The notes under the pieces are model-generated. The model did no database searches. It was given only the letters and a program-made list of their open reading frames with translations, and was not told where the DNA came from. From positions 1 to 64,000 of the forward strand of contig CAYZGR010000009.1 of NCBI GenBank assembly GCA_964478125.1: a stretch of 64,000 nt of DNA, in the 5' to 3' direction. Positions 40,827 through 48,134 of the stretch are shown here, piece by piece. The position numbers and the translations under genes were made by a program. The stretch comes from FW021-bin31 sp964478125. Lineage in GTDB: Bacteria; Bacteroidota; Bacteroidia; Chitinophagales; Chitinophagaceae. Each line of letters starts with the position of its first letter. Within the stretch, counting starts at the first letter, position 1.

Positions 40827-41546
40827 ATGGATAAGATCAATTATGGTATTGATGCCCCTGTGGTCATTCGGAATCTATTGATGATAGGAGGAGCATTGAT
40901 CCTGATCTCTGTATTTCTGCCTTCTATAGGGTATTCGACATTGAGCGGGCTCATTGCCCATATGGTTTTTTGGCCGGGGCTTTTTATGGTAGTCGAAGGA
41001 CTTTTAATGTTGCTTTATGCCAAATGGGGCAAGTTCCGGCACCGGGATAGAATGCTTTCTCTTTTTCCCTGGAGAGGGGATGAAAACGTACTGGATGTGG
41101 GTGCCGGCCTCGGGCTTTTAATGATAGGAGTGGCAAAAAGATTAACAATGGGAAAATCATACGGAATAGACATATTCAATTCCTATGACTTATCCAGTAA
41201 TACTTTACGGCAGCTAAAGACCAACATTCGACTGGAAGAAGTGGAAGAAAAAACCATTGTCAGAGAAGAGGATATTCAACAGACTGATTTTGAGGATGAA
41301 TTTTTTGATGTCATCGTTTCCAATCTTTGCCTACATAATATTAATAAAAAAGCGGGTAGAGAACAGGCTTGTAAAGAGATATTCAGGCTCTTAAAGCCCG
41401 GGGGTAAGGCCATTATTTCGGATTTTATACACATCAGCGCATACAAAGGCCATTTTGAAAATATGGGTATGAAGGTTCATAAAGCAGGCACTTATTTTTT
41501 TGATACCCATCCGCCGTTAACGATCATTGTGGCTGAAAAGGGATAG
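40827..41546 (+). CDS. Membrane-anchored class I SAM-dependent methyltransferase
   Basis: This 239-residue protein has two hydrophobic segments (about 13-65) followed by a methyltransferase domain. Motif I is VLDVGAGLGLLMIGVA, motif II is YGIDIFNSYDLS, and the post-I acidic motif and VIVSNLCLHNI follow. LLKPGGKAIISDFIH is the standard motif III. The substrate is unknown; the membrane anchor suggests a lipid or quinone-like acceptor, which is inference. It is followed 25 nt later by the broken HEPN gene. Confidence 0.85.
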   Translation: MDKINYGIDAPVVIRNLLMIGGALILISVFLPSIGYSTLSGLIAHMVFWPGLFMVVEGLLMLLYAKWGKFRHRDRMLSLFPWRGDENVLDVGAGLGLLMIGVAKRLTMGKSYGIDIFNSYDLSSNTLRQLKTNIRLEEVEEKTIVREEDIQQTDFEDEFFDVIVSNLCLHNINKKAGREQACKEIFRLLKPGGKAIISDFIHISAYKGHFENMGMKVHKAGTYFFDTHPPLTIIVAEKG

Positions 41547-41571
41547 AATGGCGGAAATGCACTATTAAAAT

Positions 41572-42031
41572 ATGGCTAAACAAGATATTCGATGGGTTCA
41601 GCAGTTTAATAATTATAAAAAGGCCTTGAAAAAATGGGAAGATGCTGTGGTCTATATAAAAGAACATTTTCCAAAAGAAGGATTGTCAATTGGCGGTGAC
41701 GGGATTGACGAGGTATTGGAATGATTTAGTAAAACGGGGACTGGTTCAAAGTTTTGACTATACACACGAACTTGCCCGGAAAGCCATGAAAGATTACAGC
41801 ATTTATCAGGGAAATAAAGATGTACATGGCTCGCCTGATGCCACAAGAGAGGCCTTTGCTTTAGGACTGATCCCGGATGGAGATGTATGGATGGAGATGA
41901 TAAAAATCAGAAACCAAACCTCGCATACATATGAGGAGCAAACTGCAAATGAAATTTTCGACCAGATCATTTATAAATACCACCCTGCTTTTACCGCCTT
42001 TCAACATAAAATGGAAGTAATAAAATCATAA
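41572..42031 (+). pseudogene. HEPN-domain protein (HI0074-like, toxin of a HEPN/MNT pair), frameshifted
   Basis: ATG 41572 opens MAKQDIRWVQQFNNYKKALKKW, the typical N-terminus of nucleotidyltransferase-substrate-binding HEPN proteins, but the frame stops at TGA 41722-41724. The rest continues in the +1 frame: NDLVKRGLVQSFDYTHELARKAMKDY, SPDATREAFALGLI, then RNQTSH, which retains the RX4H ribonuclease motif. One frameshift near 41690-41720 therefore splits the gene. It could be real decay or a base error; the neighbouring MNT gene has its own frameshift. Confidence 0.8.
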
Positions 42032-42034
42032 AAA

Positions 42035-42341
42035 ATGCCATACGGATTGAAGCAAGAGACAATCGATCAGATCAACGGCGTATTTGCAAAATATTCGCAG
42101 GTTGAAAAGGCCATTTTGTATGGTTCCAGAACAAAAGGAAACGAGCGTCTTAATTCTGATATAGATTTAACTTTAAAAGGGAAAGATATAGACTTATTGC
42201 GCTTACTCAGGATAGAAAATGAACTGGATGACTTGTTGCTGTCTTATAAAATAGACTTATATTTTAAATAATATTACCAATAAAGATTTATCGGATCATA
42301 TACAGCGCCGGGGGAAAGTGTTTGACGAAATTCATGATTAA
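42035..42341 (+). pseudogene. MNT nucleotidyltransferase (antitoxin-like), C-terminal frameshift
   Basis: The start reads MPYGLKQETIDQINGVF, and the catalytic GSX10DXD motif is complete (GSRTKGNERLNSDID). The frame ends early at TAA 42269-42271. One base less in the AAA run just before it would continue as NNITNKDLSDHIQRRGKVFDEI and end at 42341, which is the family's normal C-terminus. Minimal nucleotidyltransferases of this type modify their HEPN partner with AMP groups. The truncation removes about 25 residues but leaves the active site, so partial function is possible. Confidence 0.78.
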
Positions 42342-42538
42342 CCCGGAAAACCATCTTCTTTTTTCTTACTTTTGCCGACTGATNNNNNNNNNNNNNNNNN
42401 NNNNNNNNNNNNNNNNNNNNNNNNNNNNNNNNNNNNNNNNNNNNNNNNNNNNNNNNNNNNNNNNNNNNNNNNNNNNNNNNNNNAATTCATGATTAACCCG
42501 GAAAACCATCTTCTTTTTTCTTACTTTTGCCGACTGAT
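42329..42538. other. Assembly join 3: 100 N flanked by identical 55-mers
   Basis: Bases 42329-42383 and 42484-42538 are identical and flank exactly 100 N. The join lies between the MNT remnant and the TPR gene and duplicates the TPR promoter element (42367-42374 and 42522-42529). Confidence 0.93.
42522..42529 (+). promoter_or_regulatory. -7 promoter element (TACTTTTG) for the TPR gene
   Basis: TACTTTTG followed by C, 30 nt before ATG 42560. The second copy at 42367-42374 is part of the assembly duplicate. Confidence 0.55.
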
Positions 42539-42559
42539 TGATTTCAAAAGAGCATATTT

Positions 42560-43207
42560 ATGGTCCGTAAACTTTTTTTGACTTACCGCCTTCATTTGGG
42601 GCTGTTGTTTTTACTTTTGGGCATCCTTATAAACTTCACATCGGGAATCAACCTGGCCTGGATATTTTACCTGGTTGCCTTGATATTGATCTTCACTCAT
42701 TTCTTTTTGGGCCCGTTGGGCCTTGCACAAGGATACCTGGAAAATGGAGATCTTGAAGGTGCGGAATCCATTCTTGCAAAGATCAAATTCCCGGGCCTCC
42801 TTTATAAACCCATTCGTTCTACATTTTATTTCTTAAAATCTATTATGGCCAGCACGAAACAAAATCTGGATGAAGCGGAAGATTTCATGCAGAAATGTGT
42901 TTCGCTGGGTACCCCCATGAAGGAAGTTCAGGCTCAGGCTTATTTTCAATTGGGTAATATTTCTTATCAGAAGAGCAATATGAAAAAGGCCAATGAATAT
43001 TTAAAGAAAGCGGTTAATGCCGGTTTGCCGGACAGAGAGAGTCGTGCGGCGGCTTATTTGCAGCTGGCATCCATAGCCATGGCCCGTCGGGATTTTAAAG
43101 GGGTTCGTCGCTATCATAAATTATGTAAGAATCAAAATCCTTCTTCACCCGAGGTCCTTTCTCAACTTTCGCAATTGGACAAATATATTCCCCGTATGCC
43201 GGGATAA
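42560..43207 (+). CDS. Membrane-anchored TPR protein
   Basis: This 215-residue protein has two N-terminal hydrophobic segments (about 8-55) and then TPR helices: LAQGYLENGDLEGAESILAKI, AYFQLGNISYQKSNMKKANEYLKKAV and AAYLQLASIAMARRDFKGVRRYHKL (each about one repeat). TPR domains bind other proteins; no enzyme domain is present. It precedes the transketolase subunit gene by 78 nt. The function is unknown, and a scaffold role at the inner membrane is the most that can be inferred. Confidence 0.82.
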   Translation: MVRKLFLTYRLHLGLLFLLLGILINFTSGINLAWIFYLVALILIFTHFFLGPLGLAQGYLENGDLEGAESILAKIKFPGLLYKPIRSTFYFLKSIMASTKQNLDEAEDFMQKCVSLGTPMKEVQAQAYFQLGNISYQKSNMKKANEYLKKAVNAGLPDRESRAAAYLQLASIAMARRDFKGVRRYHKLCKNQNPSSPEVLSQLSQLDKYIPRMPG

Positions 43208-43285
43208 GCGTGGAAGTTGTATTACAAGAAAGTTATTTTTACCTTCGCCCTGCATTTTTATTAATCTAAATAATTATAGAAAAGT

Positions 43286-44245
43286 ATGTTGAAAGATATT
43301 CAGGTTCTTGGAGAAAAAGCGACGAGAGATGGTTTCGGCGCCGGTATCCATGAGTTGGGAAATGAGAATCCCGATGTGGTTGTATTGACGGCCGATCTGG
43401 CGGGTTCTCTGAAAATAGCTCCTTTTATAAAAGAACATCCCGAACGTTTCTTCCAATGCGGAATTTCTGAAGCCAATATGATGGGCGTTGCCGCCGGTCT
43501 TACCATTGGAGGGAAGATCCCTTATACCACTACCTTTGCTAATTTTTCAACGGGTCGTGTATATGATCAGATCCGTCAGTCTATTGCATATTCACAGAAG
43601 AATGTAAAGCTTTGTGCTTCTCATGCAGGTTTGACCCTGGGGGAAGACGGCGCCACTCATCAGATACTGGAAGACATAGGGATGATGAAAATGCTCCCCG
43701 GCATGACGGTTATTGTGCCTTGTGACGCCAATCAGACCAAAGCAGCCACTAAAGCTATTGCGAACCATGTCGGGCCTGTTTATCTTCGCTTTGGCCGGCC
43801 GAAGTGGCCTATTATCACTCCCGAAGATCAGCCTTTTGAGATTGGTAAAGCACAAGTATTGAGCGAAGGTACCGATGTAACCCTTTTTGCCTGTGGCCAC
43901 CTGGTTTGGAAAGCCATTGAAGCCGGAAGGGAACTTGAAGAGAAGGGGATCAGTGTGGAGCTGATCAATATTCACACGATTAAACCCCTGGATACGGAAG
44001 CCGTTATTCGTTCGCTGAAAAAAACCAAATGTGCGGTGACCTGTGAAGAACATAATGTACTGGGAGGAATGGGAGACTATATTGCACAAACGGCCGCCCG
44101 TCATTTCCCGGTTCCTATAGAATTTGTGGGCACCAATGATACTTTTGGCGAGAGTGGAAAGCCCAATGAATTACTGGATAAATATGGCCTCAGCGCACCA
44201 CATATTATAGGTGCAGCCGAGATGGCTATCAAACGAAAAGGATAG
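43286..44245 (+). CDS. Transketolase, C-terminal subunit
   Basis: This 319-residue protein covers the pyrimidine-binding and C-terminal domains of a split transketolase: VLTADLAGSLK, FQCGISEANMMGVAAGL with the catalytic glutamate, and HAGLTLGEDGATHQ. The full enzyme moves two-carbon units in the pentose phosphate pathway and needs an N-terminal, thiamine-diphosphate-binding subunit. In split systems that subunit is usually the adjacent gene, but here the upstream neighbour is a TPR protein and the downstream one a NAGPA-type protein. The N-subunit must be elsewhere. Confidence 0.92.
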   Translation: MLKDIQVLGEKATRDGFGAGIHELGNENPDVVVLTADLAGSLKIAPFIKEHPERFFQCGISEANMMGVAAGLTIGGKIPYTTTFANFSTGRVYDQIRQSIAYSQKNVKLCASHAGLTLGEDGATHQILEDIGMMKMLPGMTVIVPCDANQTKAATKAIANHVGPVYLRFGRPKWPIITPEDQPFEIGKAQVLSEGTDVTLFACGHLVWKAIEAGRELEEKGISVELINIHTIKPLDTEAVIRSLKKTKCAVTCEEHNVLGGMGDYIAQTAARHFPVPIEFVGTNDTFGESGKPNELLDKYGLSAPHIIGAAEMAIKRKG

Positions 44246-44287
44246 ATGCTGTCTGTCTTTTTTTATTGTCTTTCTTAACTTGTTGCC

Positions 44288-45145
44288 ATGAAAAAGATAA
44301 TCTGGTTCATTCTGGCCTTTGTCCTTTCTTTTTCTTCTCGTGGGCAAACCCCTTTGGATGCGCAGCTCATGAACCAAATGATCCGGGATACTACTTTTAT
44401 CCTTACGCCGGGGGTAAGTGAAACCAATCTTTATTATTTAAATAAGGCGGACAAGCCTATGGCCGTTTATATTCTTCATGCAGATTTGAAGAAACATAAA
44501 CTGGGACTGGAAGCTACTACGCCTTTCAATAAAGATACTTTCGCCAGGCAGACAATGATGAACCAGATGAAATATGAAAACGGCTCCAATCACAAGGTGA
44601 TAGCAGGAGTAAATGCCGGTTTCTTCAACATGAAAACGGGAGATCCTGTGGAAGTAGAAATCAAAGAAGGCAGGATCTTAAAGGATACCGTTTTACCTCA
44701 TCGTGCATTTGTCGGAGTTTTAAAAAATGGCAAAGTCATTATAGGAGATGCCAGACTGTATAGGAAAAAGAAAAAAAGACTGGTAGAAGCTACAGGCGGT
44801 TCCAATATCCTGGTTGAGAAGGGGAGGGAAGTCCCTCAAAAACACAATAGTTTCAGCCTGACCCGGCATCCGAGAACAGCAGTAGGGGTCATCAACAGGC
44901 ATGAAGTGGTATTCGTAGTGGTAGATGGGCGTCAGCCGGATTATGCCAATGGCATGCCGCTGGACGAATTGGCGCATTTGATGAAAAAACTCGGATCGAA
45001 AACCGCCCTAAATCTTGATGGCGGCGGTTCTTCTACCTTAATTTCTCTGGATAAGAAAACAGGGCAATGGATCAACCGGAACAAACCTTCGGGAAAACGG
45101 GAACGTCCCGTTGCAAATGGCTGGATTATAGTGGATTACCAATAA
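44288..45145 (+). CDS. Phosphodiester glycosidase (NAGPA/DUF2233) family protein
   Basis: This 285-residue protein has a signal peptide (about 1-19, ending SSRGQ), so it is periplasmic or exported. The NAGPA fold is marked by GVNAGFFNMKTGDPVEV, HPRTAVGVI and the metal-site loop NLDGGGSSTLI near the C-terminus. The family includes the human uncovering enzyme that removes GlcNAc from phosphodiesters, and bacterial exopolysaccharide-related proteins. The bacterial substrate is not known. The next gene starts 11 nt after its stop. Confidence 0.9.
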   Translation: MKKIIWFILAFVLSFSSRGQTPLDAQLMNQMIRDTTFILTPGVSETNLYYLNKADKPMAVYILHADLKKHKLGLEATTPFNKDTFARQTMMNQMKYENGSNHKVIAGVNAGFFNMKTGDPVEVEIKEGRILKDTVLPHRAFVGVLKNGKVIIGDARLYRKKKKRLVEATGGSNILVEKGREVPQKHNSFSLTRHPRTAVGVINRHEVVFVVVDGRQPDYANGMPLDELAHLMKKLGSKTALNLDGGGSSTLISLDKKTGQWINRNKPSGKRERPVANGWIIVDYQ

Positions 45146-45156
45146 AGACTAAAGAC

Positions 45157-47478
45157 ATGAAGCGGGGATTTTTTGTTATTTTGTTTTTAATAGGAACCCT
45201 GTCAGTAGAAGCTCAATCTCCCGAAAATCGCTTGGCGTCGCAGGATTATGCCCATGCAGCACAATTTATGTCCTATAATACGGCTCGTTATGTAGACCAC
45301 GGACAGGTAACTCCTAACTGGCGGTCTGATGACCAATTTTGGTTTCGGGATCTCATTCCGGGCGGCAGCCGTTTTATATGGGTAAATCCTCATAAAAAGG
45401 TAAAGAGGGCCGCCTTTGATCAACAGAAGCTCGCTACCGCCCTGTCTGAAGCTACGGGGAGAAGTTATACAGCAGAAAAATTGCCCTTCCGGTCTTTTAG
45501 TTTTGCAGCGGACCAAAAATCTCTGCTGTTTTATGTGGACGGACAACATTGGAGATGTGATCTGAACACCTATAAATGCACGAAAACAACTGGAGAATCC
45601 AGCAATTCCGGTCCCATCATAAAGAGCGACGAGGTGCTTTCTCCTGACGGGAAAAAAGCTGCTTTTATCAGGAATTACAATCTGTGGATACGGGATTTGG
45701 CCACCGGTGAAGAAACCCAATTAACGACGGACGGTATTAAAAATTTTGGTTATGCCACAGATAATGCAAGCTGGAGACACAGCGACCGCCCCATTCTGCG
45801 ATGGTCGCCGGATTCCAAAAAGATCGCCACTTATAAGCAGGATCAGCGAAAAGTCAGTAATATGTACCTGGTCTCTACCCATGTAGGAGCTCCTCGTTTG
45901 GAAGAATGGAAATATGAGCTTCCGGGTGATTCTGTCATCATGAAAATACATCGGGTTATTATTAATATAGATACGCCTCAAGTAGTTTTTTTGAATATAC
46001 CCGCCGATCCCAGGCGTTCGACAATGATGGATGACATCATATATGACGGGCACCTGGCGGATGTACAATGGAGTTCGGATGGCGGCAAACTGGCTTTTGT
46101 TTCAACATCCCGTTATCATAAAACCGAAAAAGTTCGTATTGCGGATGCGACTACAGGAAAGGTTCGCGAAGTCTTTCAGGAAAAGGTTTCCACCCAATTT
46201 GAGTCGGGAGATGGCGGTATCAATTGGCGTTATTTGTCCCGTTCTAATGAATTTATATGGTTTTCCGAGCGGGACAACCTGGGACATCTTTATTTATACG
46301 ATGCGAGGACCGGAAGACTGAAAAACAAAATTACGGCTGGTGATTACGTAGTATATAAGATTGTAAAAGTGGATGAAAAGGACAGGATCATTTATTTCAT
46401 GGCAACCGGATTGCAAAAAGAGAATCCCTATTTTAAAGTGTTTTGTAAAGTTCGGTTTGATGGAAAAGGATTTAAAGAATTGACGCCGGAGCCCGGAGAT
46501 CATCGTATTACCCTTTCTCCTTCGGGGGATTATTTTATTGATCGTTATTCAAAGCCCGATGTGCCTGGTGTGGCCGTCTTACGTAATATAAAAGGAAAAG
46601 TCCTTCTTACATTGGCCCGAACAGATGTTTCCCGGCTGAAAGCAAGGGGCTGGAAACCCCCTCATCCCTTCTCCGTAAAAGCGGCAGATGGCCAGACGGA
46701 TATTTATGGACTCTTGTTTACTCCTACTCATCTTGATAAAAATAAAAAATATCCCATTATAGATTATATCTACCCCGGCCCGCAAGCCGGAAGTATAGGA
46801 AACTGGTCCTTTACCCCTTCCCGGCGTGATAATCAGGCATTGGCCGAATTGGGATTCGTTGTCGTTGCTATTAACGGTACCGGCAATCCCTTACGTACTA
46901 AGGATTTCCAGGACAGGAGCTATGGGAATATGGCTATAAATACTTTACCTGATCAAATTGCGGGGATACGCCAACTGGCCAAACGGTATCCCTATATAGA
47001 TACCACGAGAGTAGGTATATGGGGCCATTCAGGCGGTGGTTTTGCAACTGCTGCGGCCCTGTTTCGTTACCCTGATTTCTTTAAGGTGGGGATAGCGGAA
47101 TCGGGAAACCACGATAACCGCAATTACGAATCAGACTGGGGAGATCGTTTTAACGGCCCGATCCATAATAAAGAATATGCCGCACAAGCGAATGAAACAT
47201 ATGCTAAAAACCTCAAGGGAAAGTTGATGTTGGTAGTCGGATTGATGGATAATAATGTACCGCCCCAAAATACATTGCTTGTGGTACAGGCATTGGAGGA
47301 TGCCAATAAAGATTTTGATCTGGTGATCTATCCCAACAGCCGGCATGGATATGGGGAATATTACTTTTATGAGATGCGCCGTAGATGGGATTATTTTGTA
47401 AAGAACCTATTGGGGAAAACGCCTCCAAAAGAATATCAGTTTCATTTTGAACCGGATCCCCGAAATGGAATAAAATAA
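45157..47478 (+). CDS. S9 family peptidase (dipeptidyl-peptidase IV-like)
   Basis: The protein has 773 residues from ATG 45157, with a signal peptide (about 1-18). A beta-propeller N-terminal domain is followed by an alpha/beta-hydrolase. The nucleophile is S625 in WGHSGGGFA; the aspartate is in VGLMDNNVPPQNT and the histidine in NSRHGYG. The nucleophile elbow is GHSGG, not the GWSYGG of classical DPP-IV, a variant seen in a Bacteroidota branch. It probably cleaves dipeptides from oligopeptides in the periplasm. A longer frame to 45067 would overlap the previous gene by 79 nt and lacks a signal start, so I reject it. Confidence 0.92.
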   Translation: MKRGFFVILFLIGTLSVEAQSPENRLASQDYAHAAQFMSYNTARYVDHGQVTPNWRSDDQFWFRDLIPGGSRFIWVNPHKKVKRAAFDQQKLATALSEATGRSYTAEKLPFRSFSFAADQKSLLFYVDGQHWRCDLNTYKCTKTTGESSNSGPIIKSDEVLSPDGKKAAFIRNYNLWIRDLATGEETQLTTDGIKNFGYATDNASWRHSDRPILRWSPDSKKIATYKQDQRKVSNMYLVSTHVGAPRLEEWKYELPGDSVIMKIHRVIINIDTPQVVFLNIPADPRRSTMMDDIIYDGHLADVQWSSDGGKLAFVSTSRYHKTEKVRIADATTGKVREVFQEKVSTQFESGDGGINWRYLSRSNEFIWFSERDNLGHLYLYDARTGRLKNKITAGDYVVYKIVKVDEKDRIIYFMATGLQKENPYFKVFCKVRFDGKGFKELTPEPGDHRITLSPSGDYFIDRYSKPDVPGVAVLRNIKGKVLLTLARTDVSRLKARGWKPPHPFSVKAADGQTDIYGLLFTPTHLDKNKKYPIIDYIYPGPQAGSIGNWSFTPSRRDNQALAELGFVVVAINGTGNPLRTKDFQDRSYGNMAINTLPDQIAGIRQLAKRYPYIDTTRVGIWGHSGGGFATAAALFRYPDFFKVGIAESGNHDNRNYESDWGDRFNGPIHNKEYAAQANETYAKNLKGKLMLVVGLMDNNVPPQNTLLVVQALEDANKDFDLVIYPNSRHGYGEYYFYEMRRRWDYFVKNLLGKTPPKEYQFHFEPDPRNGIK

Positions 47479-47482
47479 TTGA

Positions 47483-48061
47483 ATGATGACGAAATTATTT
47501 TTAGTCCGGCATGGACAATCCCAGTGGAACCTGGAGAACCGTTTCACCGGTTGGAAAGATATAGATCTCACTTCAAAAGGAAAAGAAGAGGCAGCGCATG
47601 CGGGAGAAATTCTGAAAAATGAGCATATAGCGGTAGCTTTTACTTCTAAATTGATCAGGGCGCAGCATACCTTAAAAATTATCCTCGAGGAAATAGGTAA
47701 AACAGATATTCCCGTTATGAGCGACAAAGCGCTCAACGAACGCTCATACGGTGATCTCGAAGGCCTGAATAAAGCGGAAACGGCAAAGAAATTCGGAGCT
47801 GAACAGGTACATATATGGAGAAGATCTTATGATGTGGCCCCGCCGGGTGGAGAAAGCCTGAAAAACACCTATGAACGGGTGATTCCATATTTTAAAAAAT
47901 GTATCAAACCTGAGTTAACACAACATAAGAATGTACTGATCGTGGCTCATGGCAACAGTTTGAGAGCTTTGGTCATGTACCTGGAACACCTTTCTCCGGA
48001 AGAAATACTTGAAAAAGAAATAGCCACAGGCAGACCCTTAGAGTACGATTTCGATTCATGA
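47483..48061 (+). CDS. gpmA: 2,3-bisphosphoglycerate-dependent phosphoglycerate mutase
   Basis: This 192-residue histidine phosphatase-fold enzyme interconverts 3- and 2-phosphoglycerate. It starts MMTKLFLVRHGQSQWN, with the phospho-histidine H10 in the RHG motif. RFTGWKDIDLTSKGKEEA, LNERSYGDLEGLNK and VAHGNSLRAL complete the site. The E. coli enzyme has about 250 residues; the shorter form here lacks some C-terminal residues but keeps all catalytic ones, as is usual in Bacteroidota. It is 4 nt after the peptidase stop. Confidence 0.93.
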   Translation: MMTKLFLVRHGQSQWNLENRFTGWKDIDLTSKGKEEAAHAGEILKNEHIAVAFTSKLIRAQHTLKIILEEIGKTDIPVMSDKALNERSYGDLEGLNKAETAKKFGAEQVHIWRRSYDVAPPGGESLKNTYERVIPYFKKCIKPELTQHKNVLIVAHGNSLRALVMYLEHLSPEEILEKEIATGRPLEYDFDS

Positions 48062-48134
48062 TAGTCAGATGTTTCCATTCCAAAGTAAGGATTCCTTCTT
48101 TACCGGATTTTTTATAACTTACTGCCAATTTTGA

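Noticed and set aside
42372..42581. A frame running through the third N gap upstream of the TPR gene
   Set aside because: Same artefact; after merging the duplicates no coding signal remains there.
45067..45156. Longer N-terminus for the S9 peptidase overlapping the NAGPA-type gene
   Set aside because: The internal ATG begins a proper signal peptide; the extension would overlap the upstream gene in another frame by 79 nt.
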